Notes under the pieces: generated by a model
The model's input: only the letters and a program-made list of their open reading frames with translations
What the model was told of the DNA's origin: nothing
Database searches by the model: none
Shown: piece after piece, positions 27,056-36,227 of the stretch
Numbering within the stretch: the stretch's first letter is position 1
How the letters are laid out: every line of letters begins with the position of its first letter
Program-made: the position numbers and the translations under genes
Source of the DNA: Eubacterium sp. AF22-9
GTDB lineage: Bacteria; Bacillota; Clostridia; Lachnospirales; Lachnospiraceae
DNA: 64,000 nucleotides
Direction of reading: 5' to 3'
Assembly (NCBI GenBank): GCA_003458705.1
Contig: QRVH01000005.1
Coordinates: 1-64,000, forward strand

Positions 27056-27138
27056 ATTCGATAGGCTTGAAATTTTTCTATATTTCGGGTCTGAATAAAA
27101 TGCATGCAGATACGCATTTAAAGAAATGGAGTATACAT

Positions 27139-28287
27139 ATGAATATTGAATTTTCTAAGAGAGCTGACCGCTTTGGCAGCAACATTTTTAATATACTTAA
27201 TCAGAAAAAGAATGACAGACTTGCACAGGGAAAGCCGGTATATAACTTTACTGTAGGGACTCCTGATTTCAAGCCTGATGAATCTGTTATGAAGGTTGTT
27301 TCAGATGCAGCACTTGATCCTGAGAATTACAAATACTCACTTGGTGATACTGATGAGCTGCTTGACGCCGTATGCAAATGGTACAAACGCCGTTACAACA
27401 CTGTTATCACACCTGATGAAGTCACCTCTGTATTCGGAACTCAGGAAGGTATGGCTCATATTGCCCTTGCTTTGTGCAATCCGGGAGATTTATGCTTAGT
27501 TCCTAATCCGGGATATCCTATATTCGAGATTGGACCATTCCTGTGTGATGCACAGATTGCTTATTACAATCTTCTTCCAGAGAATGATTATCTTATAGAT
27601 TTTGATTCTATTGATGAAGATATTGCAAAAAGAGCCAAAATGATGGTTGTATCTTATCCACTGAATCCTGTATGTGCTACTGCACCTGACGAATTCTATG
27701 ATAAGCTCATCGCATTTGCCAAGAAATATAACATCATTATTATTCATGACAACGCATATTCTGAGATTATATATGACGGACAGATTGGCGGCTCTTTCTT
27801 AAGCCACGAAGGTGCTATGGAAGTCGGAGTTGAATTCAACTCTCTTTCTAAGACTTATAATCTTACTGGTCTGCGCCTTTCATTTCTTATCGGAAACCGT
27901 GAAATCGTGAGCAAATTCAAAACTGTCCGCTCACAATTTGACTATGGAACAAGTTTTATATATCAGAAAGCTGCTGTTGCTGCACTTAACGGTCCGCAAG
28001 GATATGTCGCTGACAACCGTGCTGAATATGAGTTAAGAAGAAATGCTCTCGTTGCCGGAATTAAGAAGCTTGGACTTAAACCTGCTGATGTTAAAGGCAC
28101 AATGTTTGTATGGGCTGCCATTCCTGACGGCTATACCAGTTCAGCTGATTATGTTATGGAACTTCTTAATAAGACTGGCGTTTTATGTACACCTGGAAGC
28201 AGCTTCGGAAGCCTTGGAGAAGGTCATGTAAGATTTGCCCTTGTACTTCCCCATGAAGAAATTGAGAATATTTTTTCTAATCTGTAA
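27139..28287 (+). CDS. Class I/II pyridoxal-phosphate aminotransferase (LL-DAP/alanine aminotransferase-like)
   Basis: The start MNIEFSKRADRF at 27139 has GGAG seven bases upstream and fits the family better than the longer frame. The 382-residue fold-type I enzyme shows FTVGTPDFKP near the N-terminus, the cofactor site GTQEGMAHIALAL, VPNPGYP, the Asp/Tyr pair in IIHDNAYSEIIYDG, and the Schiff-base Lys in NSLSKTYNLTGLR. The C-terminal VRFALVLP carries the carboxylate-binding Arg. The closest groups are LL-diaminopimelate aminotransferase and alanine aminotransferase (AlaC-type); the sequence alone does not separate them. It is monocistronic with a bidirectional terminator. Confidence 0.88.
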   Translation: MNIEFSKRADRFGSNIFNILNQKKNDRLAQGKPVYNFTVGTPDFKPDESVMKVVSDAALDPENYKYSLGDTDELLDAVCKWYKRRYNTVITPDEVTSVFGTQEGMAHIALALCNPGDLCLVPNPGYPIFEIGPFLCDAQIAYYNLLPENDYLIDFDSIDEDIAKRAKMMVVSYPLNPVCATAPDEFYDKLIAFAKKYNIIIIHDNAYSEIIYDGQIGGSFLSHEGAMEVGVEFNSLSKTYNLTGLRLSFLIGNREIVSKFKTVRSQFDYGTSFIYQKAAVAALNGPQGYVADNRAEYELRRNALVAGIKKLGLKPADVKGTMFVWAAIPDGYTSSADYVMELLNKTGVLCTPGSSFGSLGEGHVRFALVLPHEEIENIFSNL

Positions 28288-28314
28288 TTCACTAAAAAAC
28301 ATAATATACGTACA

Positions 28315-28349
28315 AAACCCCGTATCCTGCAAAACAGAATACGGGGTTT
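28315..28349. terminator. Bidirectional rho-independent terminator
   Basis: AAACCCCGTATCCTG pairs with CAGAATACGGGGTTT around a CAAAA loop with one mismatch. It lies between the convergent aminotransferase and KDPG aldolase genes. Confidence 0.85.
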
Positions 28350-28382
28350 ATATGTATGTTTGCTATTAACAATCACTGGTGA

Positions 28383-29021
28383 TTAACCACGAATCTTCTT
28401 AACAAGAGCAACAGCCTCTGCTGTCATATCCTTAATCTTGTCAAATTCTCCTGCCTTAATCATATCACCCTTAACCATCCATGAACCACCACAGCAGAAG
28501 ATCTTATCGCATGATAAGAATTCCTCAAGGTTAGCTGTGTTGATACCACCTGTAGGCATGATTCTTACATTAGTGTAAGCTGCGCACATAGCCTTGATCA
28601 TCTTAATTCCACCTGCAGCTGTAGCTGGGAAGAATTTAACTCTTGTAAGGCCTCTCTTAACAGCCTGTGCAAGCTCTGAAGGTGTAACGATACCTGGCAT
28701 AACAGGAATGTTCTTAGAAATACAGTAATCAACGATTTCTGGATCAAATCCTGGGCTTACGATAACTGAAGCACCAGCTGCTACAGCTCTGTCAACCTGC
28801 TCTGTTGTAAGTACTGTACCTGCTGCAAGTACCATATCTGGATATGCTTCATGCATAAGACGGATAGATTCCTCAGCTGCTGCTGTACGGAATGTAACCT
28901 CTGCACAAGGAAGACCACCATCAACTAAAGCCTTAGCTAATGGAAGTGCATCTTTAGCATCATTCAATACTACTACTGGAATTACTCCAAGTTCTTCAAA
29001 TTTGTCTGCAATATTGCTCAT
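28383..29021 (-). CDS. eda: 2-Keto-3-deoxy-6-phosphogluconate aldolase
   Basis: The start MSNIADKFEELGVIPVVV at 29021 lies downstream of AAAGGAG. The 212-residue TIM-barrel class I aldolase carries the Glu of CAEVTFRT, AAGTVLTTEQ, and the Schiff-base Lys in RVKFFPATAAGG, with PTGGINTANLEEF near the C-terminus. It splits KDPG into pyruvate and glyceraldehyde-3-phosphate, the last step of galacturonate and glucuronate breakdown. This links it to the pectate lyases at 15-24 kb. It follows a MATE transporter gene by 63 bp and ends at a strong terminator. The uxaA-C and kdgK genes are not in this window. Confidence 0.93.
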   Translation of the reverse strand: MSNIADKFEELGVIPVVVLNDAKDALPLAKALVDGGLPCAEVTFRTAAAEESIRLMHEAYPDMVLAAGTVLTTEQVDRAVAAGASVIVSPGFDPEIVDYCISKNIPVMPGIVTPSELAQAVKRGLTRVKFFPATAAGGIKMIKAMCAAYTNVRIMPTGGINTANLEEFLSCDKIFCCGGSWMVKGDMIKAGEFDKIKDMTAEAVALVKKIRG

Positions 29022-29084
29022 AATTATATAGACTCCTTTCATATTTTCCCAATCTCTGGGATAATTTTGTCCGCAAATATTCTA

Positions 29085-30380
29085 TCACACTCTCATCGCC
29101 ATTACAAGCATTATAAATGTTGTTATTCCCTCAGCAACAGCATACGCAAGCCATACTCCTGTCATTCCAAAAAGTGCTGACATTACAAAAACTGCACCTA
29201 AAATCAGCACAAATCCTCTTGCCACAGAAACAACTGCCGCTTTAAACGCATCCTCTGTTGCACTGAATGCACCGCCACCTACAATATTAATTCCCGCAAA
29301 GAATATTCCAATAAAATATAACTTAACGCCTTCTGTTGCGTAAAGCCTTAACATTTCTGAACCTTCACTGTTAAACACTGCGACAAACTGTCCTGCAAAT
29401 ATAAACAATATACTATACATAACCGCTGCAAGTACAAATGCTGTTGTATATCCCATTCGTTTTAACTGTTTACATCCATCCTTGTCTCCCCTGCCGAAAC
29501 AACTGCTTATAAGTGGCTGACTTCCCTGTGCAACACCATTAAATACCGCAGTTGTGACAATTGCAATATTAGCCACAACTCCGTATGCAGCTACTCCGAC
29601 ATTACCAGCCAGCTTAAGAATTACGAAATTAAAAACAAGTGTAATAACAGCTGATGACATCTCTCCAACAAATGCCGATATACCAAGCTGGCACCCTACC
29701 ACAAGTTTTCTGACTGAAGGCTTACACACAACAAGCCTGACACTGCTTTTCTTAGAGAAGAAATGTATGCTGCATATTCCCATTCCGATAATCGGTGACA
29801 AAGCTGTTGCCAGTGCTGCACCTTCCATTCCCAGATTCATCGGGAACATGAGAATATAGTCAAATACTATATTAAACAGACTGCTAAAAAGTGTTGCACT
29901 CATAGCAATTCCCGGGGCTCCGTCATTTCTTACAAATGCATTAGTCACATAATTACACATAAACATAGGTGCAAAACACATGAATATCTTAGTGTAATTA
30001 TTTCCAACTGCTATAATATGTTCATCAGCTCCTAGAACACGCATGATATCTGCCGAAAAGAATATTCCGGCAAAAACGAATAGCATGCTTGACAATATAC
30101 ACCATATTAATGCATTCCAGAAATAATCATCTGCATCTGCATCTTTTTTAATCTTACTAATTGCATATCTTATAGCTGAACCAACACCAATCATCTCACC
30201 AATTGAGAATATTATACTATATAATGGCATAACAAGATTTAATGCTGTAAGTCCGTCTGCTCCCTTTGCTATAGATATAAAATACGAGTCAGCAAGAACG
30301 TAGCATGAAAACCCTATCATTCCGAGAATATTCTGCGATACATATTTAGAAAAATTCTTTCTGTTTTCCTCCTTGCTCAT
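29085..30380 (-). CDS. MATE family efflux transporter
   Basis: The 431-residue protein is an integral membrane protein with about 12 hydrophobic helices in two similar halves, typical of MatE pairs: LGMIGFSCYVLADSYFIS in the first half, and LVVGCQLGISAFVGEMSSA in the second. NDGAPGIAMSATLFSSLFNI and GVAQGSQPLISSCFGRGD are family-type segments. MATE carriers exchange cations for drugs or metabolites, but the substrate here is unknown. It may be cotranscribed with eda; a possible -10 (TAGAAT) just upstream of eda means separate expression cannot be excluded. Confidence 0.88.
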   Translation of the reverse strand: MSKEENRKNFSKYVSQNILGMIGFSCYVLADSYFISIAKGADGLTALNLVMPLYSIIFSIGEMIGVGSAIRYAISKIKKDADADDYFWNALIWCILSSMLFVFAGIFFSADIMRVLGADEHIIAVGNNYTKIFMCFAPMFMCNYVTNAFVRNDGAPGIAMSATLFSSLFNIVFDYILMFPMNLGMEGAALATALSPIIGMGICSIHFFSKKSSVRLVVCKPSVRKLVVGCQLGISAFVGEMSSAVITLVFNFVILKLAGNVGVAAYGVVANIAIVTTAVFNGVAQGSQPLISSCFGRGDKDGCKQLKRMGYTTAFVLAAVMYSILFIFAGQFVAVFNSEGSEMLRLYATEGVKLYFIGIFFAGINIVGGGAFSATEDAFKAAVVSVARGFVLILGAVFVMSALFGMTGVWLAYAVAEGITTFIMLVMAMRV

Positions 30381-30414
30381 CGAAATCTCCTTAATTAAAT
30401 AATATAAGTTACAA

Positions 30415-30440
30415 AAACGGCTCCCGTTGGGAGCCGCATT
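30415..30440 (-). terminator. Rho-independent terminator after upp
   Basis: CGGCTCCC (30418-30425) and GGGAGCCG (30429-30436) form a perfect stem with a three-base loop; TTTTTG follows on the minus strand. Confidence 0.9.
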
Positions 30441-30491
30441 TTACACACTATCATATCTCTTAACGCAAAGCAATTACATGCCCATAATTAT

Positions 30492-31139
30492 TTACTTAGT
30501 TCCGAAGATTCGGTCTCCGGCATCCCCAAGTCCTGGGCAAATATAAGCATCTGCGTTAAGCTCTCTGTCAAGATGTCCAATGTATATCTGAACATCTGGA
30601 TGCGCCTTATGAAGCTTTTCAACTCCCTCTGGGGCAGCTATGATACACATGAACTTAATCTGCTTTCCGCCAACCTTCTTTATCTGGTCAATTGCATCAA
30701 CTGCCGAACCTCCTGTTGCAAGCATCGGATCTGTTACAACAATAGTTCTTTCCTCAATTGGATGTGGAAGCTTGCAGTAATATGGTACCGGCTCATGTGT
30801 CTCTTCATTACGGTACATTCCGATATGTCCAACCTTAGCAGTTGGTACAAGTGAAAGTACACCAGGAACCATTCCAAGACCTGCCCTTAAAATAGGAACA
30901 ATTGCAAGCTTACGGCCTGAAATCATAGGTGTCATACAAGTTTCAATAGGTGTCTCAATCTCAACATCTTCTGTCGGAAGGTCTGATAAAGCCTCAAAGC
31001 CTTCAAGCATAGCTATTTCTTCAACGAGCTTTCTGAATTCATTAGTTCCTGTTTTCTTATCTCTAAGAATTGAAATCTTATGCTGGATAAGTGGATGTGT
31101 AAATATAGTTATATTCTTCTCATTCTCAAAATCCATCAT
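30492..31139 (-). CDS. upp: Uracil phosphoribosyltransferase
   Basis: Upp converts uracil and PRPP to UMP for pyrimidine salvage. The 215-residue protein starts [20 protein letters not shown] after GGAGG. It carries [15 protein letters not shown], the PRPP-binding [14 protein letters not shown], and the uracil-binding C-terminus [16 protein letters not shown]. It lies 43 bp after uraA, in the usual salvage operon of transporter plus enzyme, and ends at a strong terminator. Confidence 0.97.
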   Translation of the reverse strand: MMDFENEKNITIFTHPLIQHKISILRDKKTGTNEFRKLVEEIAMLEGFEALSDLPTEDVEIETPIETCMTPMISGRKLAIVPILRAGLGMVPGVLSLVPTAKVGHIGMYRNEETHEPVPYYCKLPHPIEERTIVVTDPMLATGGSAVDAIDQIKKVGGKQIKFMCIIAAPEGVEKLHKAHPDVQIYIGHLDRELNADAYICPGLGDAGDRIFGTK

Positions 31140-31182
31140 TATTAAGTACCTCCAAATTATATAATATAATTACTCAATGTAT

Positions 31183-32610
31183 TTACTCAGCCTCTTCTGG
31201 CTTTTCCTCATCAGAGTCTGTATTCATAACATAAACTCCACGGCTGCTGTCACCTGCTGGATTCTTACCGAATTCATAATCATTACCAGGTAATATAGCA
31301 TTAAGAAGAATCCCTGCTATAGCAGCAATTGCGAGTGCTGTAAGTGTTATAGATGTTCCACCGATTGTAAATGTAAGTCCATCACCGAAGCCTAAACCAC
31401 ATACAAATATAACACCTGCAATAATAAGATTTCTTGACTTAGTAAGGTCAACCTTGTTCTCAACAACATTTCTTACACCGATAGCTGAAATCATACCGTA
31501 AAGCATGAATGATATACCACCGATAATTGCTGTTGGCATAGTTGATATAACTGATGAAAACTTAGGTATGAATGAAAGTATAATTGCAAATACTGCTGCA
31601 ATCCTGATTACTCTTGGGTCATATACCTTAGAAAGTTCAAGAACTCCTGTGTTCTCACCATATGTAGTATTAGCCGGACCTCCAATTGCTCCTGCAAATG
31701 CTGTTGCAACACCATCACCGATAAGTGTTCTGTGAAGTCCCGGATCTGCTAAGTAGTTTTCTTCAACTGTAGCTGAAATAGCTGACATATCTCCGATATG
31801 CTCCATCATTGTTGCAATAGCAATCGGTGCCATAACAAGGATTGATGTAACATCAAATTTCATAAACTGGAACTTCGGAATTCCTACCCATGAAGCAGAT
31901 GCAATTGATGAGAAATTAAGTATCGCTGAACCATCAGGATTATGTACTCCGCATGCATTAAGAATAAGTGCAAATACATATGAAATTACTACACCCATAA
32001 GAATAGGGATAATCTTGAAAAGTCCCTTGCCCCATATATTGAATATAATAATTACAGCAAGTGCAACAAATGCAAGTAACCAGTTAGCTGATGCATTAGT
32101 GATTGCTGAACCTGCAAGTGAAAGACCAATACATATAATGATAGGTCCTGTAACTACAGGTGGAAGGAATTTCATAACTCTGTTGACTCCAACAAGCTTA
32201 ATTATAAGTGCAAGTACAAAGTAAAGCATTCCGGCAACAAATATACCACCACATGCATAAGCAGCTTTATCATTAGCTGACATTCCAGCATACATACCGC
32301 TGTCAAGATTAGCTACTGTGTAGAATCCACCAAGAAATGCAAAGGAAGATCCTAAGAATGCAGGTACTTTGAACTTAGTACACAGGTGGAATATCAATGT
32401 ACCAAAGCCTGCACAGAAAAGTGTTACTGATACAGACAGACCTCTGGTAAGCTCCTCACCGCAGGCAGCCTGAAAATATCCTGATACCAGAATAGGTACA
32501 AGAATAGTTGCGCCAAACATGGCAAACATATGCTGAATACCAAGAATCAGCATCTTCGCTTTACCAAGCTTTCTGGCATCACGAATAGGTTCGATTTTCT
32601 TTTGTTCCAT
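31183..32610 (-). CDS. uraA: Uracil permease, NCS2 family
   Basis: The start MEQKKIEPIRD at 32610 has TTGGAG upstream. The 475-residue membrane protein has about 14 helices with NCS2 hallmarks: LGIQHMFAMFGATILVPIL near the N-terminus, PPVVTGPIIICIGLSLAGSA, the substrate-binding Glu in MEHIGDMSAISA, and the family signature GPANTTYGENTGVL. The charged C-terminal tail (DSDEEKPEEAE) is cytoplasmic. Together with upp it forms a uracil uptake and salvage operon driven by a clear promoter. Confidence 0.95.
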   Translation of the reverse strand: MEQKKIEPIRDARKLGKAKMLILGIQHMFAMFGATILVPILVSGYFQAACGEELTRGLSVSVTLFCAGFGTLIFHLCTKFKVPAFLGSSFAFLGGFYTVANLDSGMYAGMSANDKAAYACGGIFVAGMLYFVLALIIKLVGVNRVMKFLPPVVTGPIIICIGLSLAGSAITNASANWLLAFVALAVIIIFNIWGKGLFKIIPILMGVVISYVFALILNACGVHNPDGSAILNFSSIASASWVGIPKFQFMKFDVTSILVMAPIAIATMMEHIGDMSAISATVEENYLADPGLHRTLIGDGVATAFAGAIGGPANTTYGENTGVLELSKVYDPRVIRIAAVFAIILSFIPKFSSVISTMPTAIIGGISFMLYGMISAIGVRNVVENKVDLTKSRNLIIAGVIFVCGLGFGDGLTFTIGGTSITLTALAIAAIAGILLNAILPGNDYEFGKNPAGDSSRGVYVMNTDSDEEKPEEAE

Positions 32611-32642
32611 AATACGCTCCAATCAATATATATTTTCATATT

Positions 32643-32671
32643 ATTATAGAACATATTATGATTTAGGGCAA
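32643..32671 (-). promoter_or_regulatory. Sigma-A type promoter for uraA-upp
   Basis: Minus-strand TTGCCC (32666-32671) and a perfect TATAAT (32643-32648), 17 bp apart, about 32 bp before the start. Confidence 0.7.
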
Positions 32672-32690
32672 TGAAAAAATATTCCATTTT

Positions 32691-32706
32691 AAACATTTCG
32701 GAGCAT
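32691..32706 (+). repeat. Island-flanking 16-bp direct repeat, left copy
   Basis: AAACATTTCGGAGCAT matches AAACATTTCGGGGCAT at 40472-40487 with one difference. The pair brackets the restriction/DUF3800 island. A 15/16 match can arise by chance in a window of this size, so this is only suggestive. Confidence 0.3.
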
Positions 32707-32709
32707 ACA

Positions 32710-33102
32710 TTAATGTATAATATTATGACAATTACTGCATTGTTTTGTACTGCCAATTGAATGACAATTACTGCATTGTTTTGTACTGCCAATTGAATCA
32801 ATATAAGGCATAAGTTTCTTGTTATTTTGCCAACATGCTGCACAATATTTTATGTCTTTTCCCTCTGCTTTTTCACTTTTTCTTATGTAATATCCTTTAG
32901 GTAGAAGTTCCAAATCCTCTTCTATAATATTTGATTGTTCTAACTCCTCAATCTTCTTTTTTAAATCACGATTTTCATCTTCTATTTCAGATAAAGCCAG
33001 TTTTATTTCAATTAATCTATCAACAAGTTCCAAATTTTTCTGATTTTTCGCCTCGTCAATCAAATCTCTTACTAACTGATATATATCCATAACAGTTCCC
33101 AT
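32710..33102 (-). CDS. Coiled-coil zinc-ribbon protein of the restriction-modification locus
   Basis: The 130-residue protein starts after GGAGGTG. Residues 20-60 are a heptad-rich coiled coil (EIEDENRDLKKKIEELEQ). A short beta segment (GYYIRKSE) leads to a zinc ribbon built from CAAC and CSNC knuckles. A 36-bp perfect duplication near the C-terminus repeats SIGSTKQCSNCH, giving a third CxxC knuckle not expected in the family. Small proteins of this layout are common near type I restriction genes and in prophages of Firmicutes, but I know of no assigned function. It is the last gene of the hsd operon, 20 bp after hsdS. Confidence 0.7.
   Translation of the reverse strand: MGTVMDIYQLVRDLIDEAKNQKNLELVDRLIEIKLALSEIEDENRDLKKKIEELEQSNIIEEDLELLPKGYYIRKSEKAEGKDIKYCAACWQNNKKLMPYIDSIGSTKQCSNCHSIGSTKQCSNCHNIIH
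32725..32796. repeat. Perfect 36-bp tandem duplication adding a CxxC knuckle
   Basis: Identical copies at 32725-32760 and 32761-32796, in frame, at the C-terminus of the zinc-ribbon protein. Confidence 0.9.
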
Positions 33103-33122
33103 TTTATTACACCTCCATAATT

Positions 33123-34592
33123 CTATTTTATTAACTGGTCACAATATGGTAAAAGTTCCTCTATCTTGGCAACGATACGTTTCTGCTCCTCAAGTGGTGG
33201 AAGTGGAATCAAAAAATTCTTGAGCTTTTCAGCACTAAGACCTTCCCTTGAAACGCCAACCTGTACATCCATTATCTTTGACTGGATATAGGGAGAGATT
33301 ATTATATTATGAATCCAAAATCTTATATCAAGATTTACTCCTCTAATTATCATAACATGCTGATTAATGTTAGCTATATCAAAATCATCTGGAACTACCA
33401 CACATCTACCTATTGATCCACCCGTAATATTTAGCAGAATATCTTTTGCTTTTACAATACTGCCCTTTTTGTTTAATTCTTCTGAAATGTATACAATACC
33501 TTCATAACGTATTCCATCATTATATACATTTTGTGACCTGAGAAATTTAATACCTTCTTCTTTATAAATATTCCGTCCGCCAGATGGAGTACTTCCTGAA
33601 CCTATTTTTTCACATAAATCATTAAGTTTTACCCATTTCCAGCTACTAGGGATTTCAAAAGGAATTTCATCCTCTGCAATCTCAGGCAATGGCTTTTCTT
33701 TCTTAATCTTGCCATCCTTGATAAGCTGAGCTTTCTCAGCAACAATCTGCTCATAAAGCCCATCAGCTGTTCCTTCTTCTGGTCGTTGTTCCACCAGCTT
33801 GCCCTGCATAGCCATTTGCAGAATACTCTTCTTCATATCTTCTGGGAATTTTTTATTAAATGCTTCCAGCTTCGTATAAGCCTTGTCATACTGGTCGATA
33901 TATGGAAGAATTTCCTCAATCTTGGCAACGATGCGGTGCTGCTCTTCAAGTGGTGGAAGCGGTACTAGCAAATTAACCATTGTTTCAGTACCAACTCTGG
34001 GCATCTTCACTCCATACGACACAGCATTTACAGCAAAATTAATATGTGGTGCTTTCAAAACCCACATGATATATCTATTATAAATCTCGCCATATGTATC
34101 AAAAGGAACAAGTTCTGGAGTACATATTCCATCATCAGGAGCAACGAGTATTTTTAATAAGTAAGGACGTAGCTTGCTGTATAAAATATTACCTTTCTCA
34201 AATATCACCTTATCTCCTGATATCTTTCTTTCAGATGCACATACTTTATTTAATATCGCACCTGTATCTTTTTCAATATCCTCCAAGTCCAAACTCCACA
34301 TATCATTCTGAATATCATTTGGTCTTATTTTTTTCTTTGTTTGAGCATATGAAGATATATCTCCCAATCTCACCCACTCCCAAGACTCAGGGATTTCAAA
34401 TGGTATCTCATCCTCAGTAATCTCTAGCAATGGCTTTGACTTCTTTATCTTTTTATCTTTTATGAGCTGATCCTTTTCCAGCTTTATCTGTTCAAGCAAC
34501 TCTCTCGCAGTGCCTTCTTCGGCTCTTTGCTCGACGAGCTTGCCTTGAACAGCAAGCTGTAGGATACTGTTCTTTAAATCCTGTGCATTCAA
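33123..34592 (-). CDS. hsdS: Type I restriction-modification specificity subunit
   Basis: HsdS reads the bipartite target sequence for the HsdMR complex. The 489-residue protein is a clean two-fold repeat. Each half has a helical start (LKNSILQLAVQGKLVEQR; MKKSILQMAMQGKLVEQR), a target-recognition domain introduced by DEIPFEIP and WEWV/WKWV, and a closing LPPLEEQ-RIVAKIEE helix. The two recognition domains differ, so the site is asymmetric. The near-identical conserved regions can recombine, which is a known route to specificity switching; no second hsdS gene or invertase is visible here. It starts directly after hsdM and shares its operon. Confidence 0.95.
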   Translation of the reverse strand: MNAQDLKNSILQLAVQGKLVEQRAEEGTARELLEQIKLEKDQLIKDKKIKKSKPLLEITEDEIPFEIPESWEWVRLGDISSYAQTKKKIRPNDIQNDMWSLDLEDIEKDTGAILNKVCASERKISGDKVIFEKGNILYSKLRPYLLKILVAPDDGICTPELVPFDTYGEIYNRYIMWVLKAPHINFAVNAVSYGVKMPRVGTETMVNLLVPLPPLEEQHRIVAKIEEILPYIDQYDKAYTKLEAFNKKFPEDMKKSILQMAMQGKLVEQRPEEGTADGLYEQIVAEKAQLIKDGKIKKEKPLPEIAEDEIPFEIPSSWKWVKLNDLCEKIGSGSTPSGGRNIYKEEGIKFLRSQNVYNDGIRYEGIVYISEELNKKGSIVKAKDILLNITGGSIGRCVVVPDDFDIANINQHVMIIRGVNLDIRFWIHNIIISPYIQSKIMDVQVGVSREGLSAEKLKNFLIPLPPLEEQKRIVAKIEELLPYCDQLIK

Positions 34593-34593
34593 A

Positions 34594-36063
34594 TTAGTTA
34601 CCTCCCAACATAGAAGTAATCTTCTCTAATACATGGTCAATCTCAGCATTAAGGGATGCTCTCTTTTCCTGATACTGATTAATTAAATCCATCGGGTCAA
34701 GGATTTCCTCTTCTTCGTGTGGGAATCCACAGAGGTCAATATTATATCCATTGGCTGCGATTTCATCTACCGTATATTTCTTAGCCTTAGGGAATCCATC
34801 TACTTCAATCTCCTCACGATTATCCCACCACTCAATGGCTGGTGCAAAATGCTCCAGCTTCATAGGCTTTGTCTTTGAGAAATTCTTATACCTCTCAGGC
34901 ATGTCCAAACGATAGAACCATGTCTCCTCTGTTGGGTGTGTATTGTCAAAGAACAAAATGTTTGTCGTAATAGAAGTATACGGAGCAAACACACTATGTG
35001 GCATTCTTATGACTGTATGAAGATTAAACTCCTCAAGCAGTTTCTTCTTGATATTTACCTTTGCATTATCAGTACCAAAGAGGAAACCATCAGGAAGAAT
35101 AATTCCACATCTACCATCTTTCTTTAAGCGGAACATAATAATATCCATGAATAAATCAGCAGTCTCTGAACTACGCAGTTCCATAGGGAAGTTTGCTTTT
35201 ACAGAATCCTTTTCATTACCGCCATATGGTGGGTTCATAAGGACAAGATCAAACTTTTCCATCTTTCTGTACTCTTTGTAATCAGTCTCAAGAGTATTGC
35301 CATGAATTATCTCAGGGTTATCAATATCATGCAGGAGCATATTTGTAACACAGAGAATATGTGGCAGAGCTTTCTTCTCCACACCATAAACTGTATTATT
35401 ATAAATTTCCTTGTTCTCGTTAGATTTAAGGCTCTCCTCATATAATTCATTAAGAGCAGACACAAGGAATCCGCCAGTACCACAGGCAAAGTCAGCTACC
35501 CTCTCGCCTAGTCTTGGCTTAGTAACTTTTACCATGAAGTCAGTTACAGCTCTAGGTGTGTAGTATTCTCCTGAATTACCAGCACTTTGTAAATCTTTCA
35601 GAAATGACTCGTAGATTGAGCCAAATGCGTGTCTTTCCTCATACTCTGTAAAATCAATTTCATCAATGATATTGATGACCTGTCTAAGCAGGATACCATC
35701 TTTCATATAGTTGTTGGCATCCTCAAAGGCGTAACGCACCATCATCTGGTTCATTGGAGTATCCTCTGATACCTCAAGATTTTTAAGTGCAGGGAACAGC
35801 TTATTATTGACAAAATCAAGAAGTGCATCTCCGGTAAGAGCCTGACCATCCTTGTTATCTACCGCCCAGTTTCTCCACTTGTACTCATCGGGAATGATAG
35901 AAATATAATCATCATTGATAAGCTCCCATTCCTCTTCTTTTGCATCATATATCTTTAAAAACAGAGTCCATACAATCTGTTCAATACGTTGAGCATCTCC
36001 ATTTACCCCTGCGTCATTACGCATTACATCTTGTATTCTCTTAACGAAATTAGTTATAGCCAT
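34594..36063 (-). CDS. hsdM: Type I restriction-modification methyltransferase subunit
   Basis: The start MAITNFVKRIQDVMRN at 36063 is preferred by family alignment over a start seven codons upstream. The 489-residue N6-adenine methyltransferase has the HsdM N-terminal helical domain (residues 1-130), the SAM motif VADFACGTGGFLVSAL around residue 185, and the catalytic DLVLMNPPYGG around 270. It methylates adenine at the site read by HsdS and protects host DNA. The stop is one base before the hsdS start. The upstream gap contains two copies of a 47-bp tandem repeat. Confidence 0.95.
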   Translation of the reverse strand: MAITNFVKRIQDVMRNDAGVNGDAQRIEQIVWTLFLKIYDAKEEEWELINDDYISIIPDEYKWRNWAVDNKDGQALTGDALLDFVNNKLFPALKNLEVSEDTPMNQMMVRYAFEDANNYMKDGILLRQVINIIDEIDFTEYEERHAFGSIYESFLKDLQSAGNSGEYYTPRAVTDFMVKVTKPRLGERVADFACGTGGFLVSALNELYEESLKSNENKEIYNNTVYGVEKKALPHILCVTNMLLHDIDNPEIIHGNTLETDYKEYRKMEKFDLVLMNPPYGGNEKDSVKANFPMELRSSETADLFMDIIMFRLKKDGRCGIILPDGFLFGTDNAKVNIKKKLLEEFNLHTVIRMPHSVFAPYTSITTNILFFDNTHPTEETWFYRLDMPERYKNFSKTKPMKLEHFAPAIEWWDNREEIEVDGFPKAKKYTVDEIAANGYNIDLCGFPHEEEEILDPMDLINQYQEKRASLNAEIDHVLEKITSMLGGN

Positions 36064-36133
36064 TGATAAAAAACCTACTTTCACTGTTTCTTTGTTATGT
36101 TCTTTTGCCGGACATATTTATATTACATTTTTA

Positions 36134-36227
36134 CTTGGTGCATGAAATCTTGAAAAGTCACTTACCAAGTATTTATCATACTTGGTGCATGAAATCTTGA
36201 AAAGTCACTTACCAAGTATTTATCATA
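36134..36227. repeat. Perfect 47-bp tandem duplication at the 3' end of the PD-(D/E)XK gene
   Basis: Copies at 36134-36180 and 36181-36227. The unit is not a multiple of three; it changes only the last residues of the reading frame ending at 36162 (to HAPSMINTW) and lies just upstream of hsdM. Confidence 0.9.

Noticed and set aside
26890-27138. T-box or other riboswitch upstream of the aminotransferase
   Set aside because: No T-box sequence or terminator hairpin is visible in the leader.
27034-27138. Upstream start for the aminotransferase
   Set aside because: The extra 35 residues overlap the likely promoter and are not part of the family; the ATG at 27139 has a good ribosome site.
31505-32224. 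Plus-strand frames opposite uraA
   Set aside because: They overlap a complete, well-conserved permease and lack ribosome sites.
36134-36227. Insertion-sequence target duplication
   Set aside because: The two 47-bp copies are adjacent with nothing between them, and no transposase is present.
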